DNA of 26,737 nt from Candidatus Moraniibacteriota bacterium (GCA_003543115.1 DPJH01000035.1:3054-29790); one strand, 5' to 3'; shown: positions 1-8,254, counted from the first letter of the stretch. Translations and numbers: made by a program. The notes: generated by a model not told the origin, from the letters alone.

Positions 1-1346
1 TCAGGAAGCGGAGTTTCCGGAGCCTTATATTCCAAATATAGATGATGATCTTTGGCTCGAAGTACAAAAGTGTCCAGCACTTCTTTGCAGATTTTCTCCA
101 GATCCCAAGTATCAAATTTAAATTCCATTCTTCCAGATTCAATCCGAGAAATATTGAGCAAATCTTCTACCAAAGTGATCAAACGCTCATTACTGGTATA
201 GATTTTATTCAGAACCTCCTTGTGCTTCTCCTGCACCTCTCCGTATGAGCCTTCCAGAAGAAGCGAAATAAATCCTTTGATGGCAGTCAGCGGAGTCCGG
301 AGCTGATGCGAAGCGATGGAAATAAACTCCGATTTGGCATTGTCCAAAACTCTCAACTGGTCATTAGACTGCGCCAGCTTGTCCGCCATGACCTGCAACT
401 GATCCTTTCTCTCTGAAAGCTCTTCATTAGAAATTTCCAGCTCCTCCTTCAAAGCTATCTCTTTTTTCACCGAACGGACCAAATTCCAGCCCATGACAGT
501 GGTTATGAAAAGAGTGATCCCTATCAATGTCCTATTCATCAAACTGCTCGCAAAAGTCAGCATAGAAGCAATCAAAATAAACTGACCAAAAATCAAAGCT
601 TGGGCTCCGATGAGTTTTATATTGAAGGCCTTGTATTTAACGATTAAATAAACAAGGAAAGCGATGAAAATATCTATAGCGAACATGCCATAGAATTCCG
701 GTTCATAATAATTTTCAAAAATAAAATCTGTAGCGTACTGAGTAAACAAAAATGATAGCAAAAGCAAAATAGAGCCGATACCTACAAATATAATCTTATT
801 CCTTTTAACTGCGTCTTTACTATATTTGATGTATCTATTAAGCAGAAAGACCATTACCGAGAAAGAAATTAAACCCTTGAGAAAGTAAGAATAATAAAGA
901 AAATTATCATTAACGAGAGGCTCGCAATTGACAGAATCGAATCCAGTCAAATAACCGCCAGTGGACGACATCCATATTATTGGTAAGAAAAGAAATATAA
1001 AAACGAGCTTCGTTGCGAAAGAAACATCTTTTTCTTCAATAAAAACATAAATAAAATATAAGATCAGAGAAAAGAATAAAACCGATAGAGTTTCAAAAAA
1101 TGACCAAAATAAAGAATATGTTACGCTATTATATGTTATCCAAACGATTAAACTACAGGCAGCCCAAGCAGAAAAAGATACTGCAATAGATAATAACACA
1201 CCTCCAGATAGTGAGCGCTTGCTTTTAAAAAAAACAAAAAAACCAAAAAACAATGACAGTATTATAGACGGCCAATGGGAATAATAAAGTAATGCTGGAA
1301 GATCAACATAGCAACTTTCTACATTTGATATTAAATTGTATATCAT
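1..1346 (-). CDS. 7TM sensor histidine kinase, C-terminus beyond window edge
   Basis: About 448 residues are visible and the frame is still open at the window edge. The N-terminal ~250 residues form seven or eight hydrophobic segments, like the N-terminal 7TM region of histidine kinases. A short coiled linker follows (KEELEISNEELSERKDQLQ). Then comes a dimerisation/phosphoacceptor box, SEFISIASHQLRTPLTAIKG, with the phosphorylated His near residue 347. The ATPase domain lies mostly off the window. The ATG is only 5 nt after the stop of the SET gene and has no SD site, so translational coupling is likely. It is the last visible gene of the ATP-grasp/epimerase/SET operon. The signal is unknown. 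The family assignment is firm; the link to its operon partners is inference. Confidence 0.9.
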   Translation of the reverse strand, partial: MIYNLISNVESCYVDLPALLYYSHWPSIILSLFFGFFVFFKSKRSLSGGVLLSIAVSFSAWAACSLIVWITYNSVTYSLFWSFFETLSVLFFSLILYFIYVFIEEKDVSFATKLVFIFLFLPIIWMSSTGGYLTGFDSVNCEPLVNDNFLYYSYFLKGLISFSVMVFLLNRYIKYSKDAVKRNKIIFVGIGSILLLLSFLFTQYATDFIFENYYEPEFYGMFAIDIFIAFLVYLIVKYKAFNIKLIGAQALIFGQFILIASMLTFASSLMNRTLIGITLFITTVMGWNLVRSVKKEIALKEELEISNEELSERKDQLQVMADKLAQSNDQLRVLDNAKSEFISIASHQLRTPLTAIKGFISLLLEGSYGEVQEKHKEVLNKIYTSNERLITLVEDLLNISRIESGRMEFKFDTWDLEKICKEVLDTFVLRAKDHHLYLEYKAPETPLP

Positions 1347-1351
1347 ATTTT

Positions 1352-1885
1352 TTATTTTTTATTTTTTATTTTTTCCTGCAAATACCATTGAAAAAAACCA
1401 TCATATTTATCTTGCAAATCCTTTCTTTTCCAATCATTATCCGTGACAAATTTCCTGCAATTTGTTGATCCACACCCACACTTTATCTTATAAAACTTAG
1501 CTCCCTTGCTTTTTGATAAAACCATTGCATAATCAAAACAAATCTCTTCATCTTTTTTTATCTTTCTCATTGATACCAAAAAAATTTGCCCCTTAAATCC
1601 AGCATTTGGATTACAATTGTGATTAAAAAAACTAGCTCCCTCCAAATCTTCTTTTTGTAAAATTCCAAAACAAAGCTTGTCACTTATTTGTATACCTTCA
1701 TCTGATACAGCATTATCCAATTTTTCCTCTTCAATAATAGTCTTGACATAACCGCCAAAAATAGTCAGTATTTCACTCTTTTTAATATCCTCTTTTGCAA
1801 AGACACCTTTTCCGTATTTATTAGTATCACGAATTTCAAGCGATGGATTCATCCATGAAAATTCTCTTTTTTCTATCTTATTCAT
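1352..1885 (-). CDS. SET-domain protein (putative lysine methyltransferase)
   Basis: The 177-residue protein has the complete core of a SET methyltransferase. It shows GKGVFA (25-30) near the start of the domain, the SAM/substrate knot motif NHNCNPN (88-94) and EEICFDY (113-119) with the usual catalytic Tyr. A post-SET-like cysteine cluster follows at C136, C138 and C143 and probably binds zinc. SET proteins transfer methyl groups from SAM to lysine side chains; the target here is unknown. The gene starts 36 nt after the epimerase stop and ends 5 nt before the kinase start, so it is part of one operon. No SD site is visible. A start at Met12 is possible but would shorten the N-terminal strand. 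A small SET protein beside an ATP-grasp enzyme and an epimerase is unusual. Confidence 0.88.
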   Translation of the reverse strand: MNKIEKREFSWMNPSLEIRDTNKYGKGVFAKEDIKKSEILTIFGGYVKTIIEEEKLDNAVSDEGIQISDKLCFGILQKEDLEGASFFNHNCNPNAGFKGQIFLVSMRKIKKDEEICFDYAMVLSKSKGAKFYKIKCGCGSTNCRKFVTDNDWKRKDLQDKYDGFFQWYLQEKIKNKK

Positions 1886-1921
1886 ATAGAATATTTTTAA
1901 AAATAAATCTATTTAAACAAA

Positions 1922-2710
1922 TTACATCTCCCTTAATTTGCAAAATTTCTTCAATGTTTCTAATTTTAATAAATCACCATTATTATTGGAAACCCAATGA
2001 CTGCCGCCGGCGCTTCTAAATTCAATCGGATCTTTGTGAAGATTTTCAACAAAATAAGAAACCGCGATGTAGGATGACAATGATCCGGTGCCGCATGATT
2101 TGGTCTCAGCAAAGACCCCTCTTTCATACGTTCGAATCAGATATGAATGGTCATTTACTTTCTGTATGGCATCAACGTTGACCCCTCCAGGATAATCTTT
2201 TTGAAATTCTTCTCCTTTTTTAATCAGATCAAATTCATTCACATCATCCACCAAACAGACTATATGAGGCTCCCCCATCTTAACAAACACACAATCATCT
2301 TTTCCTTCAATTTTTTTCAATCCTGCGAATTTCATACTCATAGATATACCTTGCCGCTCAGAATCACCGGTTATCTTGGCTGCATTATCTTTCATTTCTA
2401 CGATACCTTCGTTAAGTCCCAAAAGATAAGCAATTAAGATTGTCCCGTTCCCGCAAGATTCTGATTCAGATCCATCTTTTTCAAAAATCTCCATAAAAAT
2501 ATCGAATTTTCTTGATTTTTCCAAATAAAGAGCGGAGTCGACATTGTATTTAGCAATGTTTTCCGAAGCAAATCTGGATTTGAATTCTTTGTTCAAATCA
2601 TCCCCTCTGCAATCCAGAATAACAAAACTGTTGCCGCAACAATCTCCTATATATTTCTTGCAGCTATACCCATTAAAACCCTCTTCCTTGTTTTCTATAT
2701 CCATTCCCAT
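1922..2710 (-). CDS. Diaminopimelate epimerase-like protein (DapF fold)
   Basis: The 262-residue protein carries the paired motifs of the cofactor-independent DapF/PhzF-type racemase fold. These are CGNSFVILD (25-33, like GNDFVVID), SCGNGT (C86, first catalytic Cys), GEPHIV (146-151), GVNVDAI (176-182) and ERGVFAETKSCGTGS (196-210, second catalytic Cys at 206). Both catalytic cysteines are present, so it should be an active epimerase. The first motif has Ser for Asp, and the usual Arg after CGNG is missing, so the substrate may not be meso-diaminopimelate. The gene overlaps the ATP-grasp gene by 16 nt, with two in-frame ATGs (codons 1 and 3) inside the overlap; either could be the start. It is translationally coupled and acts in the cytosol. 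No other lysine or peptidoglycan genes are nearby. Confidence 0.85.
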   Translation of the reverse strand: MGMDIENKEEGFNGYSCKKYIGDCCGNSFVILDCRGDDLNKEFKSRFASENIAKYNVDSALYLEKSRKFDIFMEIFEKDGSESESCGNGTILIAYLLGLNEGIVEMKDNAAKITGDSERQGISMSMKFAGLKKIEGKDDCVFVKMGEPHIVCLVDDVNEFDLIKKGEEFQKDYPGGVNVDAIQKVNDHSYLIRTYERGVFAETKSCGTGSLSSYIAVSYFVENLHKDPIEFRSAGGSHWVSNNNGDLLKLETLKKFCKLREM

Positions 2711-4014
2711 TTATTTAGTAATTCCTGATCTTTTCTCACAAACCTCAATCCGATGTCCGTTCGATAAAACATTTTCGGAATTATTATCTTATTAATTATT
2801 TTATAAACTTTTTCTCTAGCCTTTTCTACTGCATTTCCGGTCCCAGTTATATATAAAACATATCCTGTATTGCATGCTATATAATATCTATCCATGCCAT
2901 TCTCTTTTTTACATGACACTTCTTCAAAATGAATATGAGGAAGCTGCTTTTCTAGCAATCCCTTATCAAAAAAAATATCAACCCCTTTTTGACTAAGTCT
3001 CTCATCAGACGTTCTGTATGGAAAAGGAGATACTGTCAAAGCAACATTAATAGCATAACCCTTTTTATATTTTAAACGATAATTTTCTCCTTTCGCAACT
3101 GAAAATAGAAATTCGTTCCAAGGTGAATTATGAATTTCACTTTGAGTTTCATTTGTAGATGAACCAAATCTTGAGGTTATTTCTAAAGGATAAACATTAT
3201 TCTTATTTAAAACTATACAATTAACATCCACATATCCCTTGTAATTGCTTTTTTGTAAATGTGGTTTCAGTTTTGCAAGAGTTTTTTGAAAAAGTTTTTT
3301 CTTTTCATCAGAATCGTACCACATCAATGTTCCAGTTTCTCCTCCCAGTGGGCCGATATCATCGTTATGAACGTTCTTATATTCAATATTAAAAACCAAT
3401 GGACCAGCCCAGTCATGACCATCAAAAAACCTTCCTATAGCAATCTCAACTCCAAAAACTCTTTTTTGCAAGCTGCATTTATATGATCCTCCAAATCGGA
3501 TTTTATAGCTTTCCAAAATACTTATCAAGTCAGATCCATCCTCTCTCTCACTAATATATGTGACTGCCTCATCATGATTATCCTGCTTAAAAACCCATCT
3601 GCCTTTATTTTTTTTAACAAAATCTAATGCTGAATTTATTGTAAAGGGCTTAGTTTCAAATTCATCGCTAAATTCGACACCGCATGCTTTCAATACTTCC
3701 TGTCCGTATTTTCTATCTAACTCCAACCTGTCTCCATCACCACTGCCACCGATTACTAAATACCCATCACTTCTTAATTTATCTTGGATTTCTCCATATC
3801 CAACATCATCAAATATAATAAGTCCGTCTTTTCCAACCCAACCCAACTCGCCCTTCCAGTCACCAGTCTTTTCGATCATCCCATCAAAACACTCTTTTTC
3901 ATCCTTTCCTTCAATATACAACTTAACTTCACAACCTTCGTTTTTCAATCTATATGCCAAGTCCCCAGCAATAAGTTCACGAGATACAAATAAAATTCTT
4001 CTTTTTTTAGACAT
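2695..4014 (-). CDS. PurD-like ATP-grasp ligase
   Basis: The 439-residue protein resembles phosphoribosylamine-glycine ligase (PurD). It has an N-terminal nucleotide-binding-like segment (RRILFVSRELIAGDLAYRL) and a central ATP-grasp fold. The diagnostic stretch IEYKNVHNDDIGPLGGETGT lies near residues 228-247, where true PurD reads like DHKR...GPNTGGMGA. The metal/ATP-binding YVDVNCIV and LEITSRFG elements follow. The classic PurD N-terminus (GSGGREHAL) is absent and no other purine genes are nearby, so the substrate is uncertain. ATP-grasp enzymes join a carboxylate to an amine or thiol through an acyl-phosphate. It is the first gene of the operon, about 28 nt from a predicted transcription start, with no SD site. 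It may supply an aminoacyl conjugate to the downstream epimerase; that is inference. Confidence 0.82.
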   Translation of the reverse strand: MSKKRRILFVSRELIAGDLAYRLKNEGCEVKLYIEGKDEKECFDGMIEKTGDWKGELGWVGKDGLIIFDDVGYGEIQDKLRSDGYLVIGGSGDGDRLELDRKYGQEVLKACGVEFSDEFETKPFTINSALDFVKKNKGRWVFKQDNHDEAVTYISEREDGSDLISILESYKIRFGGSYKCSLQKRVFGVEIAIGRFFDGHDWAGPLVFNIEYKNVHNDDIGPLGGETGTLMWYDSDEKKKLFQKTLAKLKPHLQKSNYKGYVDVNCIVLNKNNVYPLEITSRFGSSTNETQSEIHNSPWNEFLFSVAKGENYRLKYKKGYAINVALTVSPFPYRTSDERLSQKGVDIFFDKGLLEKQLPHIHFEEVSCKKENGMDRYYIACNTGYVLYITGTGNAVEKAREKVYKIINKIIIPKMFYRTDIGLRFVRKDQELLNKWEWI

Positions 4015-4049
4015 AATTGAATAAATTTAATCTTCTAACTGATATAATA

Positions 4050-4078
4050 ATTATAAAGTATTTCTATTAAAAAAACAA
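4050..4078 (-). promoter_or_regulatory. Sigma-70 promoter of the ATP-grasp operon
   Basis: On the minus strand a TTGTTT -35 box (4073-4078) is separated by 17 nt from a perfect TATAAT (4050-4055). This would start a transcript about 28 nt before the ATP-grasp ATG. Confidence 0.6.
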
Positions 4079-4115
4079 CATTTAATGCTTAGTAACATGC
4101 ATCATAAGTCTGGGT

Positions 4116-4156
4116 TAAAAAAACAAGGTGTAGGATTGCGGATGCAACCCTACACC
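4116..4156 (-). terminator. Rho-independent terminator of the transporter gene
   Basis: In the minus direction GGTGTAGG pairs perfectly with CCTACACC. Inside this, TTGC pairs with GCAA around an ATCC loop, and a U-rich tract TTGTTTTTTT follows. It is 10 nt past the transporter stop. Confidence 0.92.
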
Positions 4157-4166
4157 AGATAACTCT

Positions 4167-5243
4167 CTACCCGAGCAGACCGACAAGGAAACGAAAGAGA
4201 TCATCAATAAAGAAAACTTTTTCCACATTATTGAATAACCCCTGCCCAGCCCGACTAAGATTATTAATGATATTCATCGCATCCTGAGATGAGCATGACA
4301 TAACATACACTCCGAATGCCATCATTATAATCGCTGCTACCTTGGCAGCAATTCCAGCGAGATGGTTTTCTTTAAACACAACGCTCAAAGATTTGCTTTT
4401 GCCCAACATGATCATTACTGATCCGGTAGTTCCAGTAAGAATGATAACCATCAATGGCAGAAAGGAATCCATGACTGCAAAATATGTAACCGAGGGAGTT
4501 TTTGCAATTGAGAGCATCATAAAGAATGTTCCCAAAAGTTCGAACATCTCTGAAATTACAAAGAGATTCCTGTTCTTGGCATTTGCAATCCGCTGAAAAA
4601 GCTTTCTTTCTTTAACTTTTCCATACCTTACGGCAAGCAGGATCAAGCCAAATATTACCTGACCCACACAAACCCAAGAAAAAGTTGCCCAAAAATCTGC
4701 GTGCAAACCCTCTTCCACATGTTTCATCACTACTTCTGACAAAGAGTAGAACACAATCAGAGGAATCATCATCAAGGAAAAACTCCCCAAATTGCACTTC
4801 AAGCTTTTCTTGGAAAAGCTTAGAAGACCTGCACCGACGATAATAACTGCCATTCCCAAATAAGAAGCTATGCCCAGATCTTCCTTCAAGAAAAACCAAG
4901 CCATAACAGCCGTTACGGGAGTCGAAAGGCCCCAGAAAACATGGATCAGCGCCATGTCATTATACTTAAACAGTGACATGCTACAAAAGAGAAATGAGAT
5001 TGAAAGCAAAATTCCGCCTAAAACGGAAAGTGCAATCACTTCCAATGGGAGAGCTAGTGTTTCTTTGAAAAAAACAGCTCCGACAATAATAATTCCTATT
5101 ATCTTAAAAAGAGAGGATACTATCATTGTCTCATATGCATCTTTGTATATTTCTTCAGCGATGAAGAAAGTATCCATTACATTCACTGCGCTGAAAAACA
5201 TCAAAAACGGTATCGCATACAGCATCCATTCTCCAAAGAACAT
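4167..5243 (-). CDS. EamA/DMT-family membrane transporter
   Basis: The 358-residue protein has about ten hydrophobic segments in two halves, as in EamA drug/metabolite transporters. The second half of the first repeat has the typical pattern GLSTPVTAVMAWFFLKEDLG followed by a small-residue-rich helix (GMAVIIVGAGLLSF). The start is set by a strong SD site (GGAGG, 6 nt before ATG at 5243). The frame stays open further upstream, but that would run into the promoter. The gene is monocistronic, with a near-consensus promoter and a strong terminator. The substrate cannot be told from sequence. The C-terminal tail of about 45 residues after the last helix is longer than usual. A strong SD site, unlike most neighbours, could mean that it was acquired. 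Confidence 0.85.
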   Translation of the reverse strand: MFFGEWMLYAIPFLMFFSAVNVMDTFFIAEEIYKDAYETMIVSSLFKIIGIIIVGAVFFKETLALPLEVIALSVLGGILLSISFLFCSMSLFKYNDMALIHVFWGLSTPVTAVMAWFFLKEDLGIASYLGMAVIIVGAGLLSFSKKSLKCNLGSFSLMMIPLIVFYSLSEVVMKHVEEGLHADFWATFSWVCVGQVIFGLILLAVRYGKVKERKLFQRIANAKNRNLFVISEMFELLGTFFMMLSIAKTPSVTYFAVMDSFLPLMVIILTGTTGSVMIMLGKSKSLSVVFKENHLAGIAAKVAAIIMMAFGVYVMSCSSQDAMNIINNLSRAGQGLFNNVEKVFFIDDLFRFLVGLLG

Positions 5244-5343
5244 ATTTAACCTCCATATATGTTGTCGCACAAAACTGTGCAGGATTTTCAATTTCAAGGT
5301 GCTAACCTTTGCCAAAAATGATCCAATATCATTATGACTTACT

Positions 5344-5377
5344 ATTGTAGCATAAAATTCAGCTTTTGTCAAAGCTG
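5344..5377 (-). promoter_or_regulatory. Transporter promoter with palindrome over the -35 box
   Basis: Minus strand: TTGACA (5367-5372), 17 nt, TACAAT (5344-5349). The -35 box sits in a 7-bp inverted repeat, CAGCTTT (5360-5366) and AAAGCTG (5371-5377), a plausible repressor site. The leader of about 90 nt can form two small hairpins (AAGGT/ACCTT and GCACA/TGTGC). I do not recognise a riboswitch. Confidence 0.75.
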
Positions 5378-5433
5378 AAATGCTACTCTGTTAAACATAT
5401 TAACATATAAAAAAGTTTATATCTTAGTTCATC

Positions 5434-5457
5434 AAAAAAAGGCTTTTTAAAGCCTTT
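5434..5457 (-). terminator. Terminator after orphan 7TM gene A
   Basis: AAAGGCT (5438-5444) pairs with AGCCTTT (5451-5457) and is followed by a U-tract in the minus direction. The A/T tracts on both sides could make it work on both strands. Confidence 0.8.
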
Positions 5458-5485
5458 ATTTTTTACACTCTCAAATTTAGCCATC

Positions 5486-6325
5486 CTATCTTCCCCAAAA
5501 CATCCAAATAATCATAATATAGAAGATTAGGAGAATAAAATAAAACAACGGCGTAAGAGAAAGAAAAAACATCCCCAAAAAAATAACGGAAAGAACCGAG
5601 AAGGCGAACCATCTTCTAGGAACAGAGGAAAATTCAAATAAATCGTATTCGATTATATTAAAAATCATAAGAACAAGAAAAAATAAATTAACCAAAACAT
5701 AGTAGGGGGAAATTTCAATATTCAATTTATCCATTACTCTGAAAATATCAACTGTCTCGTAAGCGATATTCAGCAAAATAAATGAGATGATTGTAAAAAC
5801 CAAAACCTTTATCTGTAATTTAGTTTTATAAAAAGCTAACGGACGAAGATATTCTTTTATGAGGATCGCTGAAGCCCACACTGAATATACCAAGTCAATA
5901 AATAGACTATAATAGATAACCCAACCTGAGTCATAATCACAATATAGCGGTTCGACATTCCCCATGCCATAATTTCCCACAACTAAAAAAACTGTTATAA
6001 AAATCGGCAGAGCAAAAATTAATTTCTTTTTCCAATTCAAATCTTTGCCTATCAAAGCATATGCAAAATAAAGAAAAAATAAAAAGAAAAAATCCACCAG
6101 GTTAGACAGGCGAAGAAAAAATTCGCTTATTTGGACATTGCGCGTCAGCCATTGCACCAAATCCCCCATTGTCCATAAGGCAAGAATAGAGATGAAATAA
6201 AAGGCACTGCGATTGAGCGAATGCTTGGGATTCTTTAACAGTATGCTAAAAGCGATAATAAGAGACAAGATTATTACCGAGCTATAGGAATAGATTATAA
6301 ACAAGGGCGTTTCAAATTCACACAT
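5486..6325 (-). CDS. Orphan 7TM sensor module, copy A (no kinase domain)
   Basis: The 279-residue integral membrane protein has seven or more hydrophobic helices and ends right after the last helix in WMFWGR. It is the same length as the protein at 14715-15554, aligns with it without gaps and shares well over half of its residues. Both resemble the N-terminal membrane part of the histidine kinase at 1-1346: an EPL plus YYSLF loop, and a juxtamembrane IIEYDLFEF segment like IVKYKAFNI. It therefore looks like a sensor domain whose transmitter has been lost or never attached. No SD site is seen, and a strong terminator-like hairpin lies just upstream. Ligand and partner are unknown. Confidence 0.75.
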   Translation of the reverse strand: MCEFETPLFIIYSYSSVIILSLIIAFSILLKNPKHSLNRSAFYFISILALWTMGDLVQWLTRNVQISEFFLRLSNLVDFFFLFFLYFAYALIGKDLNWKKKLIFALPIFITVFLVVGNYGMGNVEPLYCDYDSGWVIYYSLFIDLVYSVWASAILIKEYLRPLAFYKTKLQIKVLVFTIISFILLNIAYETVDIFRVMDKLNIEISPYYVLVNLFFLVLMIFNIIEYDLFEFSSVPRRWFAFSVLSVIFLGMFFLSLTPLFYFILLIFYIMIIWMFWGR

Positions 6326-6345
6326 ACATTTACATTATTGATATA

Positions 6346-6369
6346 CAAAAAAACCGCCCCGAGGCGGTT
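6346..6369 (-). terminator. Terminator hairpin upstream of 7TM gene A
   Basis: Minus strand: AACCGCC, loop TCGG, GGCGGTT, then seven T. It has no coding gene upstream on its strand, so it ends either a short RNA or an attenuated leader of the 7TM gene. Confidence 0.75.
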
Positions 6370-6464
6370 GCTTAAAAATTGCACAATGAAATGGTTGTTA
6401 TGCTATCTGTCGAATATGGCTCGCTCTCTGATTGGATAAAAATATTTTCCATAAGATTAATTCC

Positions 6465-6493
6465 AACCTAGCAAACTGGCGGTTTTTTGTCAA
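6465..6493 (-). promoter_or_regulatory. Possible promoter for a ~110-nt RNA or the 7TM gene leader
   Basis: TTGACA (6488-6493), 17 nt, then a weak -10 TAGGTT (6465-6470) on the minus strand. Transcription from here would reach the 6346-6369 terminator after about 110 nt. The rest of the 6370-6560 interval holds no gene that I can support. Confidence 0.35.
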
Positions 6494-6565
6494 ACACGAG
6501 TATTGGAATAAAAAACTCTATTCAATTATATTAGATTCAATAAATACATATTTTATCTAATAACA

Positions 6566-6665
6566 TTGACAATAAGATAAGCCTACAATAGACTACAGGG
6601 AGATATTTTGACGCACTTTAACAATTTACAATATCATAAATTCCATAAACATGGAATAGGAGGAG
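6566..6665 (+). promoter_or_regulatory. ABC-F promoters, leader hairpin and SD site
   Basis: Two candidate promoters are present: TTGACA (6566-6571), 17 nt, TAGACT (6589-6594); and TTGACG (6608-6613), 18 nt, TATCAT (6632-6637). A 7-bp hairpin, ATTCCAT (6640-6646) with ATGGAAT (6651-6657), abuts the SD site AGGAGGAG (6658-6665). The hairpin contains a minimal frame ATG-GAA-TAG. Confidence 0.55.
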
Positions 6666-6672
6666 TATAGCC

Positions 6673-8244
6673 ATGATTAATGTATCCAATATATCTGTTT
6701 CTTTCGAAGGTCGCTCCATTTTAGAGGGAGTTTCTTTTTCAATCAATCCCGGAAATAAGGTTGGTCTAGTGGGCGTCAATGGATCAGGTAAGACAACCCT
6801 TTTGCGAATCTTAACAGGAGAATTAGCCGCCGATAGTGGAAATATTTCTATTTCAAAAAAGCTTTATAAAATCAGTTATGTCCCTCAACATCTCACTCTA
6901 TCACCTGAGCAATTAGATCTAACCGTTTTATCCTTTATGCTTGAAGGCAGAGATCTTGTCGTAATCCGAAAGAGGATGGAAGAACTCGGAGCTTTAATTG
7001 ATCAGGAAAACAGTCAGGCCGACATGGATTCAATAAATGAATACATAAGGCTCCAGGAAGAGTTTAACCAGAAGGAGGGTTATAGATCAAAAGATGATAT
7101 TGCAAGCATCTTAGATGGGCTGGGCATTGGCAATGTACAGCTTAGCGAAAAAATCATTAACATGAGTGGTGGGCAAAAAACGCGCTTGGCATTAGCAAGG
7201 ATGCTTTATGAGGATTCTGACTTACTGCTACTTGATGAGCCAACTAATCATATTGATGAAGAATCAGTAAAATGGTTTACCAATTATTTAGCAAGAATAC
7301 GCAAACCCATCCTTGTAATTTCTCACGCTCCAGAATTTTTAGATAGTATCGTAAATCGCATACTTCTACTTGAGGATAGACACCTCAAATCATACCCAGG
7401 CAATTTTTCTAAGTTTATCCATCTTCGCCAAAAGGAAGGTATCGCATCATCACGAGCGACAGAAAAGCTTTTGTCCGAAATAGAACGACATAGGCGCTTT
7501 ATCAAAAAAGCTCCTCAGAACAAATCGAAAATGAAACATTCTCGAGAGAAGCTTGTCGCGAAACTCGAAAAGCAAATCATCGCACCAGTGAGACAGCTTA
7601 GAAAGATGAAGTTTCAAATCTCTCCACGAAAACCTCTTCGATCATCAGCGCTAAACATCCAAGCAGTTTCTAAATCTTTTGGCAAAAGAAGAATTTTAGA
7701 TGAAATCTCTTTTGAACTTGGTCCAACCGAAAGAATTGGTATTCTTGGGGAAAATGGTGCTGGAAAAACCACCTTGTTAAAAATCATTTATACTGAAATG
7801 AAACCAGACAAGGGTAAGGTCATATTAAACCCAAAAGTTGAGATGGGATGGTATAGACAGGAACAAGAAGGTTTAAATGATGCATTCTCCGTTTTAGAGG
7901 AGGTCAAGCAAGCAAATAGTGACCTTTCAACTCAAATCGTTCGAGGAGCCCTGTCTCACTTTCTGTTTCCAAGTGACCGAACAAATCAAAGGGTGGGCAC
8001 ATTAAGTCGAGGCGAGCGAGCAAGATTAGCGTTGTGTAAAATAATGCTCAGCGGATCAAATATGCTCCTGCTGGATGAACCAACAAATCATCTAGATCAA
8101 GCATCTCGCGACAGCTTAACTCAAGCACTATTATCATACAAAGGAGCATTGATAATTGTGAGCCACGATCAGGATTTCTTGCGTGGAATAGGGGTTCTTT
8201 GGAGCCTAAAATTGCCTCTAGGAGAAATTGTTCGAATAGATTAA
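6673..8244 (+). CDS. ABC-F family ATPase (ribosome-associated)
   Basis: The 523-residue protein has two fused ABC domains and no membrane segment, as in ABC-F factors that act at the ribosomal E site. Domain 1 has Walker A GVNGSGKT (34-41), signature MSGGQ (~163-167) and Walker B LLLLDEPTNHID. A basic helical linker of roughly residues 245-320 carries the ribosome-contacting region. Domain 2 has GENGAGKT (~359), LSRGER (~443) and a second LLLDEPTNHLD. The protein stops soon after domain 2, with no C-terminal extension. It could be a translation factor of the EttA/Uup type or an antibiotic-resistance protein (Lsa/Vga type); sequence alone does not decide. It has a strong SD site, its own promoter region and a terminator, and is a lone plus-strand gene among minus-strand genes. 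Confidence 0.93.
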   Translation: MINVSNISVSFEGRSILEGVSFSINPGNKVGLVGVNGSGKTTLLRILTGELAADSGNISISKKLYKISYVPQHLTLSPEQLDLTVLSFMLEGRDLVVIRKRMEELGALIDQENSQADMDSINEYIRLQEEFNQKEGYRSKDDIASILDGLGIGNVQLSEKIINMSGGQKTRLALARMLYEDSDLLLLDEPTNHIDEESVKWFTNYLARIRKPILVISHAPEFLDSIVNRILLLEDRHLKSYPGNFSKFIHLRQKEGIASSRATEKLLSEIERHRRFIKKAPQNKSKMKHSREKLVAKLEKQIIAPVRQLRKMKFQISPRKPLRSSALNIQAVSKSFGKRRILDEISFELGPTERIGILGENGAGKTTLLKIIYTEMKPDKGKVILNPKVEMGWYRQEQEGLNDAFSVLEEVKQANSDLSTQIVRGALSHFLFPSDRTNQRVGTLSRGERARLALCKIMLSGSNMLLLDEPTNHLDQASRDSLTQALLSYKGALIIVSHDQDFLRGIGVLWSLKLPLGEIVRID

Positions 8245-8254
8245 TATCTCTCAT

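Noticed and set aside
4612..4899. 95-codon minus-strand frame in the transporter region
   Set aside because: It is a frame-shifted shadow of the transporter; motifs and SD site support the transporter frame.
5244..5335. Riboswitch in the transporter leader
   Set aside because: Only two small hairpins are visible and no known riboswitch core was recognised.
4870..5337. 155-codon plus-strand frame
   Set aside because: It is antisense to the transporter, has no SD site and shows no recognisable motifs.
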